From JAUVKT01 sp964634565 (GTDB lineage Bacteria; Bacteroidota; Bacteroidia; Bacteroidales; VadinHA17), in the NCBI GenBank assembly GCA_964634565.1, contig CAZWLP010000097.1, positions 1-7,362 on the forward strand: DNA of 7,362 nt, given 5' to 3'. Every line of letters starts with the position of its first letter. The first letter of the stretch is position 1. Shown piece by piece: positions 1 through 5,617 of the stretch. The position numbers and the translations under genes were made by a program. The notes below the pieces were generated by a model, which was given only the letters and a program-made list of their open reading frames with translations, was not told the origin of the DNA and searched no databases.

Positions 1-330
1 CTTGGGGCAGACGATGCAAGCAGATCATTTCATTCCGGGGAGCTGGTGCGTGAGCACAATCCGGAAACGATAGCCGATGGCCTGCTGACAACATTGAGCG
101 AAAGAACTTTTGGTATAATACAGGATAAGGTTGATGATATTATTACTGTTGATGAAGACACGATTGTGAAAGGGATGAAACTGATCTGGGAAAGAATGAA
201 GATTATTGTTGAGCCCTCATCTGCAACAGTTCTGGGGGCAATAATAAAATATCCGGAATTATTCTCGGGCAGGAAAGTTGGGGTGATATTATCAGGAGGG
301 AATGTAGATCTTCGAAATCTTCCCTTCTAA
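1..330 (+). CDS. PLP-dependent serine/threonine dehydratase or serine racemase, C-terminal part (5' truncated)
   Basis: The reading frame is open from base 1, so this is the last 109 residues of a gene starting outside the window; the GTG at 46 is an internal Val codon. The fragment matches the end of fold-type II PLP enzymes of the serine racemase / threonine dehydratase group, which racemise or deaminate L-Ser/L-Thr in the cytosol. Visible marks: GADDA at residues 2-6, where this family binds a divalent metal near the active site; TIADGL (23-28); RTF (35-37); the conserved VEPSSA (70-75); and SGGNVDL (98-104), whose Ser contacts the PLP ring nitrogen. There is no ACT regulatory domain after SGGN, so it is the short catabolic or racemase form, not a biosynthetic IlvA with a regulatory tail. 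Family assignment is firm; dehydratase versus racemase cannot be decided. The gene is convergent with the next one and the stops overlap. Confidence 0.88.
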   Translation, partial: LGADDASRSFHSGELVREHNPETIADGLLTTLSERTFGIIQDKVDDIITVDEDTIVKGMKLIWERMKIIVEPSSATVLGAIIKYPELFSGRKVGVILSGGNVDLRNLPF

Positions 331-1421
331 TGATTAATTGAAAAATACCCTGTAATTGGGTAATGATCGGAGTAGTTTACCCTGGTAAGATCGAAGCCTT
401 CACATTTAAAAGTATTATCAAAAAGAATATAATCTATCCTGTTGGAAGGATATTTGTCTTTGTAAGTGAAGCCTGCACCCGTTCCTGCATCAACAAATGC
501 GTCTTCGAGCCCCTTACGTATTTTTCTGTATGAAAATGAAACGGGGGTATCATTGAAATCGCCGCAAACTATAACCGGGTAAGGAGAATTATTAATATTC
601 TCTTTTACAATTATTGACTGTTCTGCTCTTTCTACAAATCCCTTTTTAAGAGAATTTGAAAGAATCTTAATTTTATTTATTCTACCCGAATCACTACGAT
701 CTGCAAATTCTTCTATTAGTGAGTGTTCCATTCTTTTCAGGCGGAACGACTGAAGATGATTATTGTATACTCTTATGGTATCTGTACCAATAACTATATC
801 CGAATATATGGTAAGACTTGTAGAACCCGGGAGCACTATATCGCCAGTGGCGATAATAGGATACTTTGATATAGTAAGAATCCCGGGAGATTTTTTACCT
901 GAATCATCCAGCAGTTTCATATGAAAATGGTAATCCGGATCAAGAGCATCAACGAAGGTGAATTCAACATTTCTTACTCCATAGGTAGGATAAAATTCCT
1001 GGAAGCATATTATATCAGGCAGGGCCTGTTCCAACAGGGCGATTATCTGAACCTCGGTTTTATCGTTCTCTTCCCATCTGTTAAATAATCTAACGTTATA
1101 GCTGGTAACAGAGAAATCAAACTCGCCGGTCTTTTTCTTACCAAATTGTATGTAGTTATTCATATGGGTTAATCCCAGAAGAATCGCCACAGTGCTTATT
1201 AGAACTTCTTTTTTGAGTTTTACTCCCCATACTATAATGAATATAATGTTTATAAGGAGCAGGTATTGATAGGCAAGTCCGAAATATGCTGGCAAAACTA
1301 TTTTTTCAGGATTTATTATCACTGCCAGGTAGGATAGAAGTAAGGATATTGCAGCAACAATATTAACCCAGGTAATTATTTTCTTAATTAGTTTTCGCAA
1401 TTTGCCCTGTTTATATATCAA
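327..1421 (-). CDS. Membrane-anchored endonuclease/exonuclease/phosphatase (EEP) family protein
   Basis: A 364-residue protein with an N-terminal membrane region (hydrophobic segments about 17-36, 42-66 and 72-86) followed by a complete EEP (DNase I-like) domain. EEP motifs appear in order: SYNV with N109, CFQEF with metal-ligand E142, YNNH with H222, CGDFND with D288 and N290, NRIDYI with D330, and YSDHYP with D352/H353. All residues expected for metal-dependent phosphodiester or phosphoester hydrolysis are present; the substrate (nucleic acid, lipid or inositol phosphate) cannot be told. The topology probably places the domain outside the cytoplasm, but this is inference. No ATG lies near the start; the only sensible start is TTG at 1421, since the frame is closed by a stop 15 bp upstream. 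The gene follows the second rhomboid by 53 bp on the same strand and its stop overlaps the convergent dehydratase stop by 4 bp. The mutL - rhomboid - rhomboid - EEP order recurs in Bacteroidetes. Confidence 0.88.
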   Translation of the reverse strand: MIYKQGKLRKLIKKIITWVNIVAAISLLLSYLAVIINPEKIVLPAYFGLAYQYLLLINIIFIIVWGVKLKKEVLISTVAILLGLTHMNNYIQFGKKKTGEFDFSVTSYNVRLFNRWEENDKTEVQIIALLEQALPDIICFQEFYPTYGVRNVEFTFVDALDPDYHFHMKLLDDSGKKSPGILTISKYPIIATGDIVLPGSTSLTIYSDIVIGTDTIRVYNNHLQSFRLKRMEHSLIEEFADRSDSGRINKIKILSNSLKKGFVERAEQSIIVKENINNSPYPVIVCGDFNDTPVSFSYRKIRKGLEDAFVDAGTGAGFTYKDKYPSNRIDYILFDNTFKCEGFDLTRVNYSDHYPITGYFSINH

Positions 1422-1431
1422 AAATAACCCG

Positions 1432-1459
1432 AATAATTAAATTATTTACAGTACTGCAA
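1432..1459. promoter_or_regulatory. Two adjacent palindromes upstream of the EEP gene (possible operator)
   Basis: In the 53-bp spacer between the second rhomboid and the EEP gene, AATAATT (1432-1438) and AATTATT (1440-1446) form a perfect inverted repeat around one central base. Next to it, 1446-1459 is a 14-bp palindrome with one mismatched pair and the core CAGTACTG. Position fits an operator or promoter element for the EEP gene (start 1421, minus strand). I see no convincing -33/-7 pair, and the first palindrome is pure A/T, which arises easily by chance. Confidence 0.2.
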
Positions 1460-1474
1460 TTTTTTTATCAATAT

Positions 1475-2359
1475 TTATTTATTCTGGCTTTCTTTAAAAA
1501 GGATAGTTTTTTCTTCGCTTGTCAGACTCTCGTATCCCCCTTTAGATATTTTTTCAAGGATTTTATTTATTTGTTCCTGATGAATTACCCTTGCCCTGTT
1601 ATACTCATAATCAGACATGTTTTTTCTATGAGTGACCTTCATCTTTTTCCTGGGTCTGAACCATCCCCGTATTGCTGCAAGCATCTTGCTTATCCATAAT
1701 CCCGGGTCGGATCCCTGTTTTAACCTGAGGGCATAAAAATAGCCCAGGGCTGCGCCACCGAGATGAGCTATTTTACCACCTGTATTTACTGAAAAATCAA
1801 AGACAGATGTTAGCAGCAATATCCCTATGGCCATATATTTTAGCTTAACCTGACCTAAAAGGAACAGGTTAATATTATAATTTGGAACATAGGTGGCAGT
1901 AGCGATAACAATGGCCATTACAGATGCAGATGCCCCGAGTGCAATCGAGATATTTGCCACATCCGTAAATGCAGGGAAGAAGTTAAATGATAAGATGTAA
2001 AGAAAAGCTCCTGCCAGTCCTCCCATAATATATAATGAGACCAGCTTGCGTTGATCGAAAAACTGATTAAAAATGCCGGCAAACCAGTATAGCCATAGCA
2101 TATTAAAAAGAAGATGAAAGAACCCTTCGTGAAGAAACATATAGCTAACAACAGTCCATGGTTTTCTTAACAGTTCCTCTGTTGATGCAGGTGCTGCCAG
2201 GTAGCTTATTACCGTTTCAGATATCTCCGGTGCCTGAAAGAGGAAGGCAAATATCTGGATTATCTTGATAAACAGGAATACTCCGGAATTGATATAGATC
2301 AATTTCATCAGGCTGCTGCCTGCTTTAAATTGGGCTTTTATATCGTTAAATAATTGCAT
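1475..2359 (-). CDS. Rhomboid family intramembrane serine protease (second of pair)
   Basis: A 294-residue polytopic membrane protein with a rhomboid core, which cleaves transmembrane substrates inside the bilayer. Visible marks: HEGFFHLLFN in the second helix (H77, H82, N86, the GlpG-like HxxxxHxxxN); the nucleophile region LGASASVM with S144; and AHLGGAALG with catalytic H199. The usual GxSG reads GASA here, Ala replacing the last Gly. After the last helix is a basic linker and a soluble tail (about 248-294, from NMSDYEYN through ESLTSEEK) of a kind seen on Bacteroidetes rhomboids; I believe Pfam has a DUF for it but cannot confirm. The frame extends to a TTG at 2392, overlapping the upstream rhomboid by 31 bp. 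I prefer the ATG at 2359, two bases after that gene's stop, because MQLFNDIKAQF resembles the normal N-terminus of the family. Co-transcribed with the upstream rhomboid. Confidence 0.9.
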   Translation of the reverse strand: MQLFNDIKAQFKAGSSLMKLIYINSGVFLFIKIIQIFAFLFQAPEISETVISYLAAPASTEELLRKPWTVVSYMFLHEGFFHLLFNMLWLYWFAGIFNQFFDQRKLVSLYIMGGLAGAFLYILSFNFFPAFTDVANISIALGASASVMAIVIATATYVPNYNINLFLLGQVKLKYMAIGILLLTSVFDFSVNTGGKIAHLGGAALGYFYALRLKQGSDPGLWISKMLAAIRGWFRPRKKMKVTHRKNMSDYEYNRARVIHQEQINKILEKISKGGYESLTSEEKTILFKESQNK

Positions 2360-2361
2360 TC

Positions 2362-3105
2362 TTAGTAAAGAGTGTTGGTTGTTTTTCTCCAATACTTGAT
2401 AAGAATAAATCCGAAGAGCATACCTCCAAGATGTGCTGCATGAGCTATCCCGCTGCCAGGCTGTGTAATGGCCAGGTAAAGTTCAAGAGCCCCGTAGCCT
2501 ATAACCATCCATTTTGCTCTAATAGGTATCGGAGGGAAGAGAAGCATTAGCTGGGTATTAGGGAAAAGCATCCCGAAGGCAAGGAGTATTCCAAAAACTG
2601 CCCCTGATGCACCAACTGTTGGCACATTTAATACAGCATTGATAGAACCTGAGGCGGCATCGACGTAGTTTTGCCCTCTCAATATAACATCATGTCCTTC
2701 ACTAAGGACCAGGTTCAGCTGAGCATCTGACAGATGTGAAATCAGATTATAGTATTGTATTGCGTTAACACTTTCGTGAATTAAGGCAGCCCCAAGGCCG
2801 GTTACCATATAATAAATAAAAAATCGTTTTGGCCCCCAGACACTCTCAAGAACTCTTCCAAACATAAAAAGGGCAAACATATTAAAGAAAAGGTGTGTAA
2901 ATCCTCCATGCATAAACATGTGAGTTACCACCTGGTAAGGTCTGAAATACTCTGATTTAGGGAAATATAATCCCAGCACATGATTTAAATTTACATTAAA
3001 TAACGACCCTGCCGTAAAAGAGACAGCCAGCATCAGGATGTTAATAATAATAAGGTTTTTAGTTACCGGGGGTATACTCCCAAAGCCTCTTCCGTAATTA
3101 ATCAT
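2362..3105 (-). CDS. Rhomboid family intramembrane serine protease (first of pair)
   Basis: A 247-residue rhomboid with all canonical residues: HGGFTHLFFN in the second helix (H66, H71, N75), the nucleophile motif VGASGAVFG with S167, and HAAHLGG with catalytic H225. About six hydrophobic segments can be drawn, starting at 17-34. Residues about 119-160, before the catalytic-serine helix, form a hydrophilic insertion absent from the minimal GlpG-type core and absent from its neighbour. It starts with ATG at 3105 and ends with TAA; the downstream rhomboid starts 2 bp later, so the two are one transcription unit. The two proteins are clearly diverged (GASG versus GASA, no C-terminal tail here), so this is an old paralogous pair rather than a recent duplication. 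Substrates are unknown. Confidence 0.93.
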   Translation of the reverse strand: MINYGRGFGSIPPVTKNLIIINILMLAVSFTAGSLFNVNLNHVLGLYFPKSEYFRPYQVVTHMFMHGGFTHLFFNMFALFMFGRVLESVWGPKRFFIYYMVTGLGAALIHESVNAIQYYNLISHLSDAQLNLVLSEGHDVILRGQNYVDAASGSINAVLNVPTVGASGAVFGILLAFGMLFPNTQLMLLFPPIPIRAKWMVIGYGALELYLAITQPGSGIAHAAHLGGMLFGFILIKYWRKTTNTLY

Positions 3106-3141
3106 CTAATTATCTATTATATTTTTAATAGTTCTTACAAT

Positions 3142-3179
3142 TGTCGTTCCAAAGGAACAAATATTTTATCTAAACGACA
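3142..3179. repeat. Nested, mutually exclusive inverted repeats upstream of the rhomboid pair
   Basis: TGTCGTT (3142-3148) and AACGACA (3173-3179) are a perfect 7-bp inverted repeat. Within the span, GTTCC (3146-3150) pairs with GGAAC (3154-3158) across a 3-base loop. The two stems share bases 3146-3148 and cannot form together. They lie 37-74 bp upstream of the rhomboid start, so they could be operator half-sites or a leader structure; there is no T-run making a terminator. Confidence 0.35.
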
Positions 3180-3220
3180 TATTGGCAGAAAATGTTGAAA
3201 TGTTTAATGGTTTAAAAATA

Positions 3221-3364
3221 CTTCCCCTACCTCTTGGCTCTTACCCCTTNNNNNNNNNNNNNNNNNNNNNNNNNNNNNNNNNNNNNNNNNNNNNNNNNNN
3301 NNNNNNNNNNNNNNNNNNNNNNNNNNNNNNNNNNNNNNNNNNNNNNNNNGCTCTTACCCCTTTG
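3221..3364 (-). repeat. Purine-rich heptad repeats flanking the gap, just after mutL
   Basis: On the minus strand the bases left of the gap read as consecutive heptads AAGGGGT, AAGAGCC, AAGAGGT and AGGGGAA (3249 down to 3222). The bases right of the gap read AAGGGGT then AAGAGC (3362 down to 3350). The repeats begin about 2 bases after the mutL stop codon. The same heptad style recurs in opposite orientation at 5539-5559. The true copy number is hidden by the N run. Confidence 0.7.
3250..3349. other. Assembly gap (100 N)
   Basis: Exactly 100 undetermined bases, the usual scaffolder placeholder, so the true gap length is unknown. The 13 bp ending at 3249 are identical to the 13 bp starting at 3350 (GCTCTTACCCCTT). 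The contig ends may therefore simply overlap, or a tandem repeat may have collapsed. No coding frame should be trusted across it. Confidence 0.97.
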
Positions 3365-5170
3365 CTATCTCATCCGCTTATCCAGCTCATCCAGGCTTAT
3401 AATGTTTACAACAGCTTTGCCTGAAAGCGAATAATGTGGTATTGAGCAGGCAAAAAGTGTGTCAAATAGTTCCTGCATCTCCTCTGTGCTTAAATGACGT
3501 CCGTATGGTATTGCCGTTGCACGAGCCAGGGAGGAAGCCACTCTTTCCTTATGACCTTTATCGGGGCTTTGTTGGGTAGATTTATAATCCTGGATCAGTA
3601 TTTCGAGCATCTCAGAAGGATCATCATTTTTTGCATCGGCAGGATAAGCGTTGATCGATATTGAATTATTTCCCAGGTAGGCAGTTTCGAATCCCATGTT
3701 TTTCAAATCTTCTTCCATCTCAGAAAGAATAGCAATATCGGCTTGATCCAGCTCAATGGATTTTGGGAAAAGTGTTTTTTGTGATGGAGGGAAACTGCCC
3801 TTCCCCATCTCAATATATTTTTCGTAAAGGATACGTTCGTGAGCCCTTTTCTGATCAATAAGCATTAATCCGGATTTAACCGGACAGAGGAGGTATTTAT
3901 TTTTTATCTGTATAATTTTTACTTCAGGATTCTCATTAAAAAGAGGCTTATCGCCATGTTCTCCTTTTCCTGACTCAATTCCTTCGTATAGTCTTTGCCA
4001 GTTGTCTGGGTTTGATTTCCGGGTTCCGTCAAAACTAATTCCAGGTCTGTTGTAGTTTTCGTCTTTACTGAAGGGGTTAAATTCGGGATTAATTTCTATC
4101 TCCGGGGCTGAAAATCTTTCTCCTCCTGCTACAGGGATATCGATAATGCCTTCACTGTCGAAATCTATAGATGGAGAGATATTAAACTTGCCAATAGCCT
4201 CTCTGACAGAGGCATGCAGTATTTGCCATATCATTCTTTCGTTTTCAAATTTTATCTCAGTCTTTGTGGGATGTATATTTACATCTATTGCTGAGGGATC
4301 GGCCTCCATAAAGATGAAATAGGATGGTATGGTTTCAGGGGCCAGGATATTTTCATAGGCTTCCATAATTGCCTTATGAAAGTAAGGATGTCTCATATAC
4401 CTGCGATTGATAAAAAAGTATTGTTCACCATAAGTTTTCCTCGCAAACTCAGGTTTTCCAATAAATCCGGATAGTTTTATAAGTGATGTCTCGGTGTCAA
4501 TATTAATAAGTGAGTTATTAATATTTTTCCCAAAAAGTGATATTATTCTTTGTCGAAGATTTGTAGAATGCAGGTTAAATATTTCCTTGTCGTTACTAAA
4601 CAGATTAAACTTAATATCGGGATGAGCGATGGCAAGCCTTTCAAATTCATTTATTATATGCCTGAGTTCGGTATTATCAGATTTAAGAAACTTCCTGCGT
4701 GCAGGGATATTGTAGAATAGGTTCTTTACCGCGATATTTGTTCCTTCCTGACAGCTGACTGCTTCCTGTTTTTCAACTTTTGATCCGTTTATTTCTATTA
4801 CAGATCCAAGCTCCTCCCCTGTAAGCCTGGTTTTGATTTCGACCATAGCAACAGCAGCAATAGAAGCAAGTGCTTCACCCCTGAATCCTTTTGTGTAAAT
4901 GGAGAACAGGTCTTCGGCTGCGCTGATTTTGGAGGTGGCGTGACGTTCAAAGCAAAGCCTGGCGTCGGTCTCTGACATTCCGGTTCCATTGTCAATTACC
5001 TGGACTAGTGATCTGCCGGCATCCTTAATAATAACCTTTATATTATCGGCACCCGCGTCGACAGAATTTTCGATTAGTTCCTTAATAAGAGATGCAGGTC
5101 GCTGAATAACCTCCCCCGCAGCAATCTGGTTAGCCACAGAGTCTGGTAATAACTTAATATGATCGGGCAT
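3365..5170 (-). CDS. mutL: DNA mismatch repair protein MutL
   Basis: A complete 601-residue MutL, the ATP-dependent matchmaker that couples MutS mismatch recognition to strand excision. The N-terminal GHKL ATPase has all its motifs: ELIENSVDAGA with catalytic E34, DNGTGM (60-65), RHATSK (77-81 region), GFRGEAL (95-101), GTNIAVKNLFYNIPARRKF (143-161) and DVNIHPTKTEIKF (296-308). A low-complexity linker (about 335-412) precedes the C-terminal dimerisation domain (about 415-601). The site of the MutL endonuclease motif DQHA(X)2E(X)4E reads DQKRAHERILYE (439-450), so His-Ala is replaced by Lys-Arg. The later zinc-site motifs are also degenerate (LARATAIPYG, then IPHYSLSGK), arguing against canonical nicking activity. 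It starts at ATG 5170, 12 bp after the small membrane protein gene, probably the second gene of that transcription unit. It ends normally just before the heptad repeats, so the gap does not truncate it. Confidence 0.97.
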   Translation of the reverse strand: MPDHIKLLPDSVANQIAAGEVIQRPASLIKELIENSVDAGADNIKVIIKDAGRSLVQVIDNGTGMSETDARLCFERHATSKISAAEDLFSIYTKGFRGEALASIAAVAMVEIKTRLTGEELGSVIEINGSKVEKQEAVSCQEGTNIAVKNLFYNIPARRKFLKSDNTELRHIINEFERLAIAHPDIKFNLFSNDKEIFNLHSTNLRQRIISLFGKNINNSLINIDTETSLIKLSGFIGKPEFARKTYGEQYFFINRRYMRHPYFHKAIMEAYENILAPETIPSYFIFMEADPSAIDVNIHPTKTEIKFENERMIWQILHASVREAIGKFNISPSIDFDSEGIIDIPVAGGERFSAPEIEINPEFNPFSKDENYNRPGISFDGTRKSNPDNWQRLYEGIESGKGEHGDKPLFNENPEVKIIQIKNKYLLCPVKSGLMLIDQKRAHERILYEKYIEMGKGSFPPSQKTLFPKSIELDQADIAILSEMEEDLKNMGFETAYLGNNSISINAYPADAKNDDPSEMLEILIQDYKSTQQSPDKGHKERVASSLARATAIPYGRHLSTEEMQELFDTLFACSIPHYSLSGKAVVNIISLDELDKRMR

Positions 5171-5182
5171 CGGGATCTCTGG

Positions 5183-5473
5183 TTATACGTAGATAATAAA
5201 ATATGCAATAAGGCCCAGAATCATAATAATTACGATAGTCCTTATCAGGGTATACTTCTGAACTTTTCGGGATTTTTGTCTGAAGTAGTTTGACATTGAT
5301 CCTCTTTGTATGCTTGGAACATAGTCCTTTCCTTCAACATCATCTTTTATGCCCAGCTCCAGTTTGATCCTTTTAACTCTCTCCTCTCGCTTTTCTTTTT
5401 CGGGATCGTAATAGCGAGGTGTCATATTGAATCCCTTTGGCTTATACTGCTTAAATAATCCTGGTACGCCCAT
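5183..5473 (-). CDS. Small single-pass membrane protein encoded upstream of mutL
   Basis: A 96-residue protein of unknown function. The N-terminal half is highly charged, with a conserved-looking TPRYYDPEKEKREER (18-32) and a basic helix (33-40). The C-terminus is one hydrophobic segment (about 75-95) ending at the stop, giving a tail-anchored topology with no signal peptide. It resembles short proteins with a PRYY motif found next to mutL in Flavobacteriia, often after the lumazine synthase gene and sometimes mislabelled as a riboflavin synthase subunit; this is from memory and no riboflavin gene is visible here. The frame stays open to a GTG at 5563, but that extension would translate the heptamer repeats and the promoter. 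The ATG at 5473, with an A-rich leader, is the credible start. It is 12 bp from mutL and probably co-transcribed. Nothing in the sequence points to a repair role. Confidence 0.78.
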   Translation of the reverse strand: MGVPGLFKQYKPKGFNMTPRYYDPEKEKREERVKRIKLELGIKDDVEGKDYVPSIQRGSMSNYFRQKSRKVQKYTLIRTIVIIMILGLIAYFIIYV

Positions 5474-5487
5474 CTTTTTTCTTTTTT

Positions 5488-5519
5488 CAAAGATATGAAA
5501 AAAACGGGCAAAGGGCAAA
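5488..5519 (-). promoter_or_regulatory. Bacteroidetes-type -33/-7 promoter for the small protein-mutL unit
   Basis: On the minus strand TATCTTTG (5495 down to 5488) is a perfect match to the Bacteroidetes -7 consensus TAnnTTTG. A TTTG -33 box (5519 down to 5516) lies 20 bp upstream, within the usual spacing. The -33 box is one unit of the TTTGCCC heptamer array, whose neighbouring copy (5512-5509) would give only 13 bp. Transcription would begin about 10 bases before the ATG at 5473, giving a very short A-rich leader. Good by consensus; not experimentally shown. Confidence 0.65.
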
Positions 5520-5530
5520 GGGCAAAGGGC
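5506..5530 (+). repeat. GGGCAAA heptamer tandem array
   Basis: Three exact copies of GGGCAAA (5506-5512, 5513-5519, 5520-5526) plus a partial GGGC. The period of 7 is not a multiple of 3, as expected of non-coding sequence and against the GTG start at 5563. The complementary strand reads TTTGCCC, so every unit carries a potential TTTG promoter box. The array overlaps the promoter of the small protein-mutL unit. Confidence 0.9.
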
Positions 5531-5538
5531 CTGGGAGG

Positions 5539-5559
5539 AAGGGCTAAGAGTTAAGAGTT
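5539..5559 (+). repeat. Purine heptad repeat related to the one beside the gap
   Basis: The plus strand reads AAGGGCT then AAGAGTT twice (5539-5545, 5546-5552, 5553-5559). Aligned to the minus-strand heptads at 3249-3229, 17 of 21 positions agree, so the two elements flank mutL and its partner gene as an inverted pair. No coding content. Confidence 0.7.
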
Positions 5560-5563
5560 CCAC

Positions 5564-5585
5564 CTTCGTAAAAACTTCGTCAAAC
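5564..5585. repeat. 11-bp direct repeat
   Basis: CTTCGTAAAAA (5564-5574) is followed directly by CTTCGTCAAAC (5575-5585), two units of an 11-bp period matching at 9 of 11 positions. It lies upstream of the mutL-unit promoter and could be a pair of helically phased binding half-sites. Two copies are too few to be sure. Confidence 0.35.
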
Positions 5586-5614
5586 GGATAAAGGAGCCGG
5601 TGATAAAAGTTTTT
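5570..5614 (-). terminator. Possible weak terminator hairpin after the channel gene
   Basis: AAAAACTT (5570-5577) and AAGTTTTT (5607-5614) form a perfect 8-bp inverted repeat, starting 3 bases after the channel stop on the minus strand and ending in a T-run. The loop is long (29 bases) and the stem is A/T-rich, so termination would be weak; the match may be incidental. Confidence 0.25.
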
Positions 5615-5617
5615 GAT

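Larger units (their letters stand above)
3106..3364. other. Spacer between rhomboid pair and mutL, containing the assembly gap
   Basis: No gene is supported here. Bases 3106-3220 are AT-rich upstream sequence for the rhomboid pair (minus strand) with nested inverted repeats. Bases 3221-3249 and 3350-3364 are purine/pyrimidine-skewed heptad repeats on either side of 100 N. The only minus-strand promoter-like octamer I see is TTCCTTTG (3147-3154), one mismatch from TAnnTTTG and without a clear -33 box, so a separate rhomboid promoter is unproven. Confidence 0.7.

Noticed and set aside
46..48. GTG at 46 as the start of the dehydratase fragment
   Set aside because: The frame is open to base 1 and upstream residues (GADDA metal-site motif) belong to the family.
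1918..2151. Minus-strand frame inside the second rhomboid
   Set aside because: Out-of-frame shadow of a supported gene.
2360..2392. TTG start at 2392 for the second rhomboid, overlapping the first by 31 bp
   Set aside because: The ATG at 2359, two bases after the upstream stop, gives the N-terminus expected for the family.
3182..3434. Two short plus-strand frames running through the N-gap
   Set aside because: They are open only because N codons cannot be stops; the flanks are repeat DNA and the complement of the mutL end.
4798..4995. Minus-strand frame inside mutL
   Set aside because: Shadow of mutL in another frame; low-complexity Leu run and no recognisable domain.
5506..5559. CRISPR-like array
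   Set aside because: Units of 7 bp abut directly with no spacers; no cas genes nearby.
5474..5563. 30-residue N-terminal extension of the small membrane protein from a GTG at 5563
   Set aside because: It would translate the heptamer repeats and the -33/-7 promoter; the ATG at 5473 has a suitable A-rich leader.
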